This document shows positions 51,949-59,862 of a DNA stretch of 59,862 nucleotides, in pieces. Made by a program: the position numbers and the translations under genes. How positions within the stretch are numbered: the first letter of the stretch is position 1; each line of letters opens with the position of its first letter. The notes beneath the pieces were generated by a model. The model ran no database searches. It saw nothing but the letters and a program-made list of their open reading frames with translations, and had not been told where the DNA came from. Source of the stretch: Candidatus Chryseopegocella kryptomonas (GTDB taxonomy: Bacteria; Bacteroidota; Ignavibacteria; Kryptoniales; Kryptoniaceae); the NCBI RefSeq assembly GCF_001536065.1, contig NZ_CZVW01000014.1:1-59862 (forward strand), written 5' to 3'.

Positions 51949-54243
51949 ATGGCAATAAAGACGAGCGCTTTCGGTTATCCAAAAATTGGACCAAACAGAG
52001 AATTAAAGAAAGTTGTTGAAAGTTATTGGGCTGGGCAAATTTCAAAAGAAGATCTCTTCAAACAAACCGAAGAAATCCAGATACAGCGTTTGAAAACTTT
52101 GAAAGAAGCTGAACTTGACTATATACCTTCAAATGATTTTTCACTCTATGACTTTATCCTTGACATTTCAACAATGCTTGGCGTAATACCGAAAAGATTT
52201 GGAAATAGTTACGATCTTGACACATACTTTGCGATGGCTCGTGGAAGCAAAACCGCAATTGCATGTGAAATGACAAAATGGTTTGATACAAATTATCATT
52301 ACATTGTCCCAGAATTTGAAAACGAATTTAAGCTTTTAAAAAATCGTCCGCTTGATTCATATAAATTCGCAAAAGAAAAACTCGGCATTGAAACAAAGCC
52401 AGTTCTCGTCGGACCATTTACTTACATCTGGCTTGGAAAAGTCCCACAAAAGCAGGAAGGAACGCTCATCGTTCATATGGTTAAAGCAAGAGAAAGTGAT
52501 AAATTTAAAGAGCTTGTGAATTCAGTTTCAAAAGTTTACAATCAAATTTTGAAAGAACTTGAATCAAATGGAGTTAAAGCAATTCAACTTGATGAACCCG
52601 CTCTTGTGCTTGATATTGATGAAAGTGATGTTGAAGTTTTGATTGAAGCATATAAAAACTTAACAGACGGAATTAAAAACCTTGAAATTTTCGTCCATAC
52701 TTACTACGAGAGTTTATCAAATTACGAAAACATTGTCTTTAATCTCCCTGTTCAAGGCATTGGGCTTGATTTCACAATCAATGATGAAAACTTTGAAAAC
52801 CTTAAAAAGTATGGTTTCCCGAAAGATAAAAAACTTATAGCAGGAATTGTCTCTGGGCGTGATCCGTGGAAAATTGACTTTGCGAAAACGGTTGACTTCG
52901 TAAATCAGATTTTAAAATTCGTTGATGAAGACAGATTAATTCTCTCAAATTCTTCACCACTTTTCCATCTCCCTGTCTCGCTTGAACCTGAGAAAGGTCA
53001 TCTTGATGAAAGATTGATAGAACTTCTCTCATTTGCAAACGAACGCCTTGACGAGCTTAAAACATTGAAAAAAATCTTCAACGAAGGTTTGCCTATTCCA
53101 AAGCAAAATCTTCAAGCTCTAAGAGATGAATTCAAAGACGAGGAAGTTCGCAAAAAGATAGCACAAATAGACGAGAAAAATATCGGCAGGAAAGAAAGTT
53201 TCAAAGAAAGGTATGTGAAACAAATTTCACTTCTCGGGCTTCCAAAGTTTCCGACAACAACGATAGGAAGTTTCCCACAAACGAAAGAAGTAAGAAAAGC
53301 AAGAGCTGACTTTACATCTGGAAAAATTTCACAGGATGATTACGAAAACTTTATCAAAAATCAAATTAAAAATGCGATAGAGATACAAGAAAATCTTGGA
53401 CTTGATGTGTTCGTTCACGGCGAATTTGAAAGGTCGGATATGGTTGAATTTTTCGGACAAAAAATGAAGGGCTTTGCATTTACAAAAAACGGCTGGGTTC
53501 AATCATACGGGACAAGATGCGTAAGACCACCGATAATTTACGGAGATGTTTCAAGACCAGAGCCAATGACAGTTAAGGAAATAACATACGCTCAATCTCT
53601 AACTTCAAAGCCAGTTAAGGGAATGCTCACAGGACCCGTTACAATTTTAAACTGGTCATTTTACAGAAAAGACATCCCAAAGAAAGAGATCGCCTATCAA
53701 ATTGCGCTTGCCCTTAGCGAAGAAGTCCTTGACCTTGAGAGAGCGGGGATAAAAATAATTCAAATTGATGAACCAGCATTTAGAGAAGGATTGCCACTTA
53801 AAAAATCAAAACAAAAAGAATATCTTGAATGGGCTGTGAATGCGTTTAAATTGACAAATGAAAAAGTCAAACCAGAAACACAAATTCAAACTCACATGTG
53901 CTATTCCGAATTTAACGAGATCATTGAATACATCTATGCGATGGATTCGGATGTTATCTTGATAGAGGCATCAAGAAGTAAGGGTGAAATTCTTGACGCA
54001 TTTGAAAAATTTAATTACGATCACGGCATTGGTCCAGGAGTTTACGACATACATTCACCGAGAATTCCAAGCGTTGAAGAAATGCTTGAAATTGCAGAAA
54101 GGTCAGTTAAATTGATTGATAAAAATTTGATCTGGATTAATCCCGACTGTGGATTGAAAACAAGAAACTGGGAAGAAGTTATACCTTCGCTTCAAAACAT
54201 GGTTCAAGTTGCGAGGATAATGCGCCAAAGATATGGTGATTAA
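51949..54243 (+). CDS. metE: Cobalamin-independent methionine synthase
   Basis: 764 residues, the full two-barrel enzyme. The N-terminal barrel starts TSAFGYPKIGPNRELKKVVESYW. The C-terminal catalytic barrel (from about 430) has FPTTTIGSFPQTKEVRKAR, FVHGEFERSDMVEFFG, QIDEPAFREGLPLK, QTHMCYSEF and WINPDCGLKTRNWEEV, with the zinc His and Cys ligands. Methylates homocysteine from methyltetrahydropteroyl-polyglutamate. Its stop overlaps the stop of the convergent hydrolase gene (shared TTAA). Confidence 0.96.
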   Translation: MAIKTSAFGYPKIGPNRELKKVVESYWAGQISKEDLFKQTEEIQIQRLKTLKEAELDYIPSNDFSLYDFILDISTMLGVIPKRFGNSYDLDTYFAMARGSKTAIACEMTKWFDTNYHYIVPEFENEFKLLKNRPLDSYKFAKEKLGIETKPVLVGPFTYIWLGKVPQKQEGTLIVHMVKARESDKFKELVNSVSKVYNQILKELESNGVKAIQLDEPALVLDIDESDVEVLIEAYKNLTDGIKNLEIFVHTYYESLSNYENIVFNLPVQGIGLDFTINDENFENLKKYGFPKDKKLIAGIVSGRDPWKIDFAKTVDFVNQILKFVDEDRLILSNSSPLFHLPVSLEPEKGHLDERLIELLSFANERLDELKTLKKIFNEGLPIPKQNLQALRDEFKDEEVRKKIAQIDEKNIGRKESFKERYVKQISLLGLPKFPTTTIGSFPQTKEVRKARADFTSGKISQDDYENFIKNQIKNAIEIQENLGLDVFVHGEFERSDMVEFFGQKMKGFAFTKNGWVQSYGTRCVRPPIIYGDVSRPEPMTVKEITYAQSLTSKPVKGMLTGPVTILNWSFYRKDIPKKEIAYQIALALSEEVLDLERAGIKIIQIDEPAFREGLPLKKSKQKEYLEWAVNAFKLTNEKVKPETQIQTHMCYSEFNEIIEYIYAMDSDVILIEASRSKGEILDAFEKFNYDHGIGPGVYDIHSPRIPSVEEMLEIAERSVKLIDKNLIWINPDCGLKTRNWEEVIPSLQNMVQVARIMRQRYGD

Positions 54244-55046
54244 AGAATTTGACAAATTTTGCCCAAAAACTTTAAAATTTTCTCGTTAAAAGCATCGGTA
54301 TTCTCAATGTTGCTCAAATGACCTGCATCAGGAATTATGGCAATTTCGCTTGTTTTTATCTTGCTCTGAATTGATTGAGCAAGCGAAGGTGGAGTTAAGG
54401 CGTCGTCTTCACCGACGATGATTAAAACTGGAACATCTATCTTGCTCAAAACATCGCTTGTGTCAGTTCTTGTCGCAAGCGCTATCAAATTCCCCGCAAT
54501 TCCTTTCTCATCATTTTCAAGAATCATATTTTTCACAAAATCAACGACATCCTTTTTACTTTCAAATGTCTTCGGCGATAGAACAGTTTTGATGAATTCA
54601 TCTGCAAATTTTTCCTTGCCGTGAAATTTTAAGATGTGAAGCATTTGACTTCTTCTTAATTTTGCTTCATTTCCATCCGCTTCAGCTCTTGTATCGCACA
54701 ATATCAATGAGTGAAAAAGCGATGGTTGTTTTTCATAAGCACGTAAAATAACATAACCACCCATTGAAAGACCACAGGCGATGACTTTCTCAATTTTTAA
54801 AACTCTCAACAACTCAATAAAATCATCAACCAGATTTTCAAACATATATTGACCGTCTCCAACTTCACTTTTTCCGAGACCACGAATATCGTATGTTAAA
54901 ACCGAGCATTTGTCTTTTAACAATTCAACCTGTGGATTCCACATTTTTTGATTAAATGGGAAACCATGGACGAAAGCCACAATTGGTGTTGATTCACGCT
55001 GATAAAAGTTATAATCAATTTCAAGACCATTAATTTTAACTTTCAT
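54240..55046 (-). CDS. Alpha/beta-hydrolase
   Basis: 268 residues. FVHGFPFNQKMWNPQVELL (oxyanion HG), YDIRGLGKSEVGDG, nucleophile elbow CGLSMGGY (Ser94), VPVLIIVGEDDALTPP (Asp) and IPDAGHLSNIEN (His) complete the triad. Similar to the 3-oxoadipate enol-lactonase/esterase branch, but the substrate cannot be inferred. Last gene of the minus-strand sugar-uptake unit, 19 nt after the MalG-like permease; its role there is unclear. Confidence 0.88.
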   Translation of the reverse strand: MKVKINGLEIDYNFYQRESTPIVAFVHGFPFNQKMWNPQVELLKDKCSVLTYDIRGLGKSEVGDGQYMFENLVDDFIELLRVLKIEKVIACGLSMGGYVILRAYEKQPSLFHSLILCDTRAEADGNEAKLRRSQMLHILKFHGKEKFADEFIKTVLSPKTFESKKDVVDFVKNMILENDEKGIAGNLIALATRTDTSDVLSKIDVPVLIIVGEDDALTPPSLAQSIQSKIKTSEIAIIPDAGHLSNIENTDAFNEKILKFLGKICQIL

Positions 55047-55065
55047 AACGATTTGAGTTTTTGTT

Positions 55066-55908
55066 TTAACCTTTAACGCTTCCGAGCGTTAAGCCAGATA
55101 TAAGATATCTGCTGAGGAACAAGAAAAGCAAGACCGCTGGAATGCTCACAATCAACGAACCAGCAGCATACAATCCCCATTCAGTAGCCATGCTTGATTC
55201 AAATTGTTTAAGACCTATAGCAAGAGTGTAAAGTTCTGGTTCTTGCAAAACTTGTGCAGCTACGACATATTCAGCCCATGCGGACATAAAAGAAAACAAC
55301 GCAGTTATAACAAGCGCTGGCAAAGCAAGCGGAAAAACAACTTTGTAAAATGCCTGAAATTGGTTACAACCGTCAATCATCGCTGCTTCTTCCAAACTTA
55401 CAGGAATTGTATCATAATAACCTTTCATCTGCCAGACACAAAATGGAAGCGCAGTTGATGTGTAAATTATTATCACACCGAGATAACTGTTTAAAAGATG
55501 AAGCTTGATGAGCATAATATAAAGCGGTAAAAGAAGCATAGTCGCTGGAAACATCTGCGTTATAAGAATTCCGATCATAACCGCTTTCTTCCCCAAAAAT
55601 CTAAACCTTGAAAGAGCATAACCAGCGGTTGAAGCAAGCGTCACACCTGTTAACATCACAACAGCTGAAATCAAAGTTGAATTCAAAAGCCATCTTAAAA
55701 ATGGAGTCCTTGTGAAAAGTTGAACATAGGAGTTTAAACTCGCATTTTCAGGAACAATCCTTAAAGATGTTGAAAGAAGTTTATCCGCAGGTCTTAGCGA
55801 AATGCTTATAACATTTAAAATCGGATAAATAACCACGAGAGTGAAAACTATCAGAAAAACATAAATCAAAGCATCAACGAGAATTTTTTTCGCCCTGTTT
55901 TTGTCCAT
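55066..55908 (-). CDS. Sugar ABC transporter permease, MalG-like
   Basis: 280 residues with six membrane helices. The EAA loop SLEEAAMIDGCNQFQAFYKVVFPLALPALV (about 195-225) is the contact to the ATPase. TAGYALSRFRF and the C-terminal SRYLISGLTLGSVKG are typical of MalG/CUT1 permeases. Works with the next gene (MalF-like). The ATPase gene is not in the window. Confidence 0.93.
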   Translation of the reverse strand: MDKNRAKKILVDALIYVFLIVFTLVVIYPILNVISISLRPADKLLSTSLRIVPENASLNSYVQLFTRTPFLRWLLNSTLISAVVMLTGVTLASTAGYALSRFRFLGKKAVMIGILITQMFPATMLLLPLYIMLIKLHLLNSYLGVIIIYTSTALPFCVWQMKGYYDTIPVSLEEAAMIDGCNQFQAFYKVVFPLALPALVITALFSFMSAWAEYVVAAQVLQEPELYTLAIGLKQFESSMATEWGLYAAGSLIVSIPAVLLFLFLSRYLISGLTLGSVKG

Positions 55909-55930
55909 TTTTTGGATTTAAAATTATTTT

Positions 55931-56812
55931 TCAATAGACAGATTCAACCGCACGAGTTTTCTTCAAAAAGTAAATCCCAATGACAAGCAAGATAAAAAAT
56001 ATCACAACGGATAAAGCAGCTGCGTAGCCATATCTGTAAAGATTGAACGCTGCTTTGTAAACATAGGAAACAAGTATGTGAGTTTGATCGCTTGGTTCTC
56101 CGCCATTTGAAACAAGCCAGACGATATTCAAATTGTTAAATGTCCATATTATCCCAAGCGTAATTGCTGGCGCCATAACAGGTCGCAAAAATGGGACGGT
56201 TATGTTTTTAAATTTTTGCCACGCTGATGCACCATCTATATCAGCTGCTTCATAAAGTTCATTCGGAATGCTTTGCAATCCACCGAGAGCAACGACCATC
56301 ATAAATGGAAATCCAAGCCATATATTCGTTATTATACATGCTGTAAAAGCTTCAAAAGGTCTCAAAAGCCATTCAACAGGAGACATATTAAGATACTTCG
56401 CAATGAAAATGTTAATCGCCCCGTATTCATAATTAAACATACTTCGCCATGTCAAGGCAGTTATCACCTGCGGAATTGCCCACGGCAGAATTAAAAGAGT
56501 TCTGAAAACAGGTTTGAACTTTAATGATTTTCTATTCAAAAGCAAAGCAAGGAAAACACCTATCACGACATGAAAAGTCACATTTACAAAAGTCCATATT
56601 AGCGTTTTTAAAAAGACAACATAAAATGTGTTTTCTGAAAAAACCTTAACATATTGTCTTAAACCAACTATTCTCCAATCCCTAAAATGCCTTAAACTCA
56701 TATTTGAAAACGATAAAATGATGTTGTAGATAAACGGATAAACGATGACCCCAAACATAATCAAAATTGCTGGAAGAAGAAACACGAGAATGAATAAATT
56801 TTTCCTATTCAT
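55931..56812 (-). CDS. Sugar ABC transporter permease, MalF-like
   Basis: 293 residues with six membrane helices. LLPAILIMFGVIVYPFIYNIILSF is the N-terminal segment, and the EAA loop is PNELYEAADIDGASAWQKFKNITVPFLRPVM. CUT1 family, usually maltodextrins or other oligosaccharides; GH57 nearby points to alpha-glucans. It overlaps the binding-protein gene by 8 nt. Confidence 0.93.
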   Translation of the reverse strand: MNRKNLFILVFLLPAILIMFGVIVYPFIYNIILSFSNMSLRHFRDWRIVGLRQYVKVFSENTFYVVFLKTLIWTFVNVTFHVVIGVFLALLLNRKSLKFKPVFRTLLILPWAIPQVITALTWRSMFNYEYGAINIFIAKYLNMSPVEWLLRPFEAFTACIITNIWLGFPFMMVVALGGLQSIPNELYEAADIDGASAWQKFKNITVPFLRPVMAPAITLGIIWTFNNLNIVWLVSNGGEPSDQTHILVSYVYKAAFNLYRYGYAAALSVVIFFILLVIGIYFLKKTRAVESVY

Positions 56813-58052
56813 TCATCTCCTCAATTTTTTTGAGTGCAAGTTTCTGCATCTCCTCGGCTGCTTTTTCTGCGTTCATCGTTCCACCAAGAACCGCTTGATA
56901 ATAAGGTCTCATAGCATCCCATATGGCTCTCAGCTCCGGGACAACGGGCATAGGTTTTCCAACTTCCATTTGCGAAATTGACGCTTGTATCAATGGATCA
57001 TTTTTTACAATTTCATTTTCAAGTGCAATTTTATGCGTTGGAATTGTGCCAAGAACTTTTGTGTGTTCAAGTTGAACTTCGGGGCTCACAAGATATTTAA
57101 ACAAGTCAACTACATAAGGCAATTTCTCTTCATCAACATTAACATTGATTGAATAACCTTTTATTGCAACCATTGGAGCAGGCCAAAGTCCCGTTTCATC
57201 TACTTTTGGAATTCTTGCGATGCCAAAATCAATACCTGCTTTTTTATACCCACCAATTGACCACGGTCCATTTATCAACATTCCAGCCCTTCCTTCTTTG
57301 AAAAGAGCATCGGCAGTGTTATAATCGCATTCGCGTGGGATAATTTTGTATTTATCTCTCAATTCTCTTACAAAATTTAAAGCTTTAACCGTCGCCTCAG
57401 TGTTTAATGTCGGATTCCCAAGCGAATCCATAACCCATCCACCAAAACCAGTCAAAAACGGAATAAAGAAAAATGGCTCAGTATAATTCCAGACGAGCCC
57501 ATATTGATCTATTTTACCATCCCCGTCAATGTCTTTTGTTAATTTTTTCCCTATTTCAATTAATTCGCTCATCGTCTTCGGCGGTTTGGGGACAAGTTTT
57601 TTGTTGTAAAGCAAAAAAAGATGATTCCCAATTTGATCTCCAATTTGATAAAGATGCCCTTTATACCAAAGCAAGCCACGTGGATCAAACTGATCAATAA
57701 AAGTTGAATCAAAAATTTCTTCAAGAGGTTTAATTATTTGCAAAATCTCAAATGGACCTATCTGATCGCTTGGACCATAAACGATATCTGGTCCTTTGCC
57801 AGCAACGGCAGAAATTATATAAGCTGAACGAAGTTCCTCTGTCTCTTTGTAAAGCACAATTACTTTAACTTCTGGATGAAGTTCCATATATTTTTTGACA
57901 GCGGATTCAAGAACCTCTCTTTCCCCAGGTGGTTTTTGATGCCAAATCACAATGCGAACTTTTTGCGGATTCTCATTTGAACAGGACGAAAATAAAAGAA
58001 GAAAAATCACAAATGATGTAAATGTGAAAAAACTTTTGACAGCGTGCTTCAT
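56805..58052 (-). CDS. Sugar ABC transporter substrate-binding lipoprotein, MalE-like
   Basis: 415 residues. A lipobox (LLFSSC, Cys24) marks a lipoprotein. VRIVIWHQKPPGEREVLESAVKKYMELHPEVKV, GKGPDIVYGPSDQIG, FKEGRAGMLINGPWSIGGYKKAGIDFGIARIP and the C-terminal EKAAEEMQKLALKKI fit family 1 solute-binding proteins for maltodextrin. Together with the two permeases and GH57 it forms an uptake operon, with the GH57 gene first and overlapping by 4 nt. Confidence 0.93.
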   Translation of the reverse strand: MKHAVKSFFTFTSFVIFLLLFSSCSNENPQKVRIVIWHQKPPGEREVLESAVKKYMELHPEVKVIVLYKETEELRSAYIISAVAGKGPDIVYGPSDQIGPFEILQIIKPLEEIFDSTFIDQFDPRGLLWYKGHLYQIGDQIGNHLFLLYNKKLVPKPPKTMSELIEIGKKLTKDIDGDGKIDQYGLVWNYTEPFFFIPFLTGFGGWVMDSLGNPTLNTEATVKALNFVRELRDKYKIIPRECDYNTADALFKEGRAGMLINGPWSIGGYKKAGIDFGIARIPKVDETGLWPAPMVAIKGYSINVNVDEEKLPYVVDLFKYLVSPEVQLEHTKVLGTIPTHKIALENEIVKNDPLIQASISQMEVGKPMPVVPELRAIWDAMRPYYQAVLGGTMNAEKAAEEMQKLALKKIEEMNE

Positions 58053-59656
58053 TGTTTTTTCAAAATTGATTTAAACAAAAAATCTGGAATTTCAACTTTA
58101 TAGCCTGCTTTTTGCAGAAACTTATAAACATTTATCAGATGCGTTCTAAAACCAAGATCAAAAGGTTCATCTCCACCAAGCCCAGTTTGATCCCCACCAT
58201 ACCACCAAAACCAATCACTTCCCTCGGCTGAATAAATTGATTCCCACGCTTTAAATTCATAAAATTCTTTCGTTCCATATTTGGGGACTTTGTTAAGTTC
58301 CAGTGGCTTGGGGACATTTAATCTTTTCAAATCATTTCTAACTTTCAAAAGGTATTCCCACGCTAAATTTTCTTCATCTTCACCGATCCAAGTATCAAAG
58401 TTTGCGTTTATCCAACTTCCCGGATAGAGCGGTTCAATTTCATAATGTTGAGTTATCGGATGGGGTCTAACGCCTCGTTTCGGGTTTCCATAAATCCATT
58501 CGCTCATAGTCACAGTCACAATTTGACCACTTTTATATAATTTGCTCAATTTTCTGTAAAGAGCATTTAAAAAGCCCTTACCATCTTCGTCTTTCCTATA
58601 CCATTCCCAGGCATTTTCACCATCAAGGATAACGGAAATTAATCTCTCCTCATTTGGATCTTCCGGCGCAAAACTTAACACATATTTTATGAAATCATCA
58701 GCCGCAGTTTCTGGGTCATAATTTTGATAAGTAAACCCAATCGCGTCTGAAAGCTTTGTATCACGGAAAACGATTAACACCGAACCATTTTCATTTTTAT
58801 TCCCCTTGATCGTGTCTTCATCAACACGATATGGATAATAAAACTCCTTAACACTTGAATTTGATCTATAAAGAATTTTTTCATCCGTTGCGATCCATTT
58901 AATTTTGTTTTTCGCAAAGATAGAAATAACCTGCTCTGACACAGAACCTTCAGCTGGCCACATCCCAAGTGGTTTCCTGCCGAAAATTTTTTCATAATAA
59001 TCAATTGATTTCTTTACCTGTGCGTCTGCGTCTTCGGGATAATTAAATCTCGTCGGGAGTTTATCTTGGGGCTGACACACCTTCGCAATGTCAGAATCAA
59101 AGATCAAAGGCAAAATTGGATGATAAAACGGCGTTGTTATAACTTCAATCTGTCCTGTTTTTTTGACGGGATCATACATCAATTTTTTATGAACTGGAAC
59201 GATTGAAGATAAAATTTTGTAAGTTTCAGCAACGATTCTGTTGCAATCTTCCTCGGTAATTTCTTTTTTGAGATAATATCGTCCATTTCTCTTTTCAACG
59301 ATGTCTGTTAAGTCAACTTTTGTTCCATTTGGAAGCGTGACAGAACCATTCAAAAAATCAGGGTCAAAATTTGCAAGGTAAAAGAAAAATTTTATCTTTC
59401 GGATATCTTCAATTGTGTAAGTTTTCGGGTCTTTTGATTTCAACTCTTTATATTCGGGGAATCTATCCATAACGACTTCGCTTACACTAAAACAATTCCA
59501 CGGGTTTTTATAAACATAAGCAAGGTCATCATCTGTAAAATTTTTTGTGTCTTTTAACATCAAATCAATCCACGGGTCAATTTTCACACGATCTTCAAAA
59601 TAACGCTTTGCATCAACACGATTTTTTCTCAAATCAACATATGGGTTTAATCTCTT
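58049..59656 (-). CDS. Glycoside hydrolase family 57 protein, N-terminus lost
   Basis: About 535 visible residues. The centre has RKPLGMWPAEGSVSEQVISIFAKNKIKWIATDE (GH57 motif with the nucleophile Glu) and VILDGENAWEWYRKDEDGKGFLNALYRKL (acid/base Asp region). GH57 members are alpha-amylases, amylopullulanases or glucanotransferases acting on starch-like glucans, often in thermophiles. No signal peptide can be seen because the first 70 or so residues, including the usual WHxHQP motif, are missing. Sense coding continues upstream of the TTG at 59632 as KRLNPYVDL and then breaks near 59656, where the strand seems to switch. Confidence 0.85.
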   Translation of the reverse strand, partial: KRLNPYVDLRKNRVDAKRYFEDRVKIDPWIDLMLKDTKNFTDDDLAYVYKNPWNCFSVSEVVMDRFPEYKELKSKDPKTYTIEDIRKIKFFFYLANFDPDFLNGSVTLPNGTKVDLTDIVEKRNGRYYLKKEITEEDCNRIVAETYKILSSIVPVHKKLMYDPVKKTGQIEVITTPFYHPILPLIFDSDIAKVCQPQDKLPTRFNYPEDADAQVKKSIDYYEKIFGRKPLGMWPAEGSVSEQVISIFAKNKIKWIATDEKILYRSNSSVKEFYYPYRVDEDTIKGNKNENGSVLIVFRDTKLSDAIGFTYQNYDPETAADDFIKYVLSFAPEDPNEERLISVILDGENAWEWYRKDEDGKGFLNALYRKLSKLYKSGQIVTVTMSEWIYGNPKRGVRPHPITQHYEIEPLYPGSWINANFDTWIGEDEENLAWEYLLKVRNDLKRLNVPKPLELNKVPKYGTKEFYEFKAWESIYSAEGSDWFWWYGGDQTGLGGDEPFDLGFRTHLINVYKFLQKAGYKVEIPDFLFKSILKKQ

Positions 59657-59862
59657 ACCTTGACCCCGAAAAAGATGAAATTCAAGGTCCTTGGGTGAGA
59701 ACGACCGAAAGAAAAGAAAAGTACGTTATATCATTTTCGCATGAAAAATTTCAAAAAGTTCTTGAAAAAAAAAAAAATTTCAAATTATAAATCAAAGAAA
59801 AATTGGAAAAAAAAATTGAAATCTTGCAAACACAATCGTTGAACGAATCCTTCAAGCGGGTA
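59657..59862. other. Unassigned right-end segment, low-complexity A runs
   Basis: 206 bp. It does not continue GH57 on the minus strand. On the plus strand it can be read YLDPEKDEIQGPWVRT..., which vaguely recalls a GH57 N-terminus (PWVR) but departs after that, and then ...IEILQTQSLNESFKRV near the end if the frame is allowed to change at runs of 13 and 9 A. I do not call a gene here. Confidence 0.4.

Noticed and set aside
59545-59790. 81-codon plus-strand frame at the right end as a gene
   Set aside because: Its first third is antisense to the GH57 gene, it has no ribosome site and it ends in an A-run. At best its middle part is a piece of a gene on the other side of a join.
1-59862. CRISPR array, prophage or transposase
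   Set aside because: No regularly spaced repeats, no phage structural genes and no transposase or integrase motifs were seen on either strand.

Overview
The window is AT-rich and very compactly coded. It looks like a contig from a thermophilic Gram-negative bacterium of the FCB group (Bacteroidota / Ignavibacteriota / Kryptonia-like). The phylum hint is inference from a SusC-type TonB receptor, the NamZ, RicT-HolB and Omp85 proteins, and a cyclic-2,3-diphosphoglycerate-synthase homologue. No rRNA or other marker settles it. Promoters that can be read have TTGACA / TATATT boxes spaced 17 nt apart, and genes often overlap by an ATGA.

Layout. Positions 1-2574 hold a SusC/TonB-linked receptor whose two halves face each other. 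A tRNA-Gly/tRNA-Glu pair follows (2828-2989). From 3043 to 19932 a long minus-strand run carries housekeeping genes: redoxin, DsbD-alpha, fatty acid-CoA ligase, acpS, HAD phosphatase, aroQ, namZ, ndk, sucD, gatA, tat genes, purQ, nadB, nadC, a Trm112-like zinc protein, ybgC and accA. Two accessory cassettes interrupt it: a HicAB toxin-antitoxin pair flanked by a duplicated aroQ 3' end (7355-7950), and a type II restriction-modification pair (11312-12789). From 19934 to 31249 lies a surface-polysaccharide locus (initiating phosphoglycosyl transferase, glycosyltransferases, DegT aminotransferase, Wzy, Wzx, Wzz), with a tRNA-Leu at its head. Next come an MFS exporter broken by an 0.8-kb tandem duplication, an outer-membrane protein, glutamate dehydrogenase, the metG-ricT-holB group, two Omp85-family proteins (one a patatin fusion), an M23 peptidase and a class II aldolase. 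The plus-strand block 47659-54243 carries the cDPG-synthase homologue, OTC, carbamate kinase, aspartate carbamoyltransferase and metE. The right end (54240-59656, minus) is an alpha/beta hydrolase plus a maltodextrin ABC importer with a GH57 glucanase.

Several features look like amplification or assembly scars: fold-back joins at or near both ends, a perfect tandem duplication joined at a 5-bp microhomology, and two conserved genes split by one extra base in a T6 run. The strand-switched joins resemble chimeras from whole-genome amplification of single cells; that origin is inference.

The most biologically interesting item is the HicAB cassette. It sits between two 57-bp copies of the aroQ 3' end, and the outer copy still reads in frame to an ATGA overlap with the next gene, as expected if the cassette inserted while bringing its own replacement gene end. 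Other notable items are a GT2 fused to a phosphoglycosyl-transferase module that has lost its catalytic signature, and the cDPGS-OTC-carbamate kinase cluster. I did not find a clearly new multi-gene defence or biosynthetic system.
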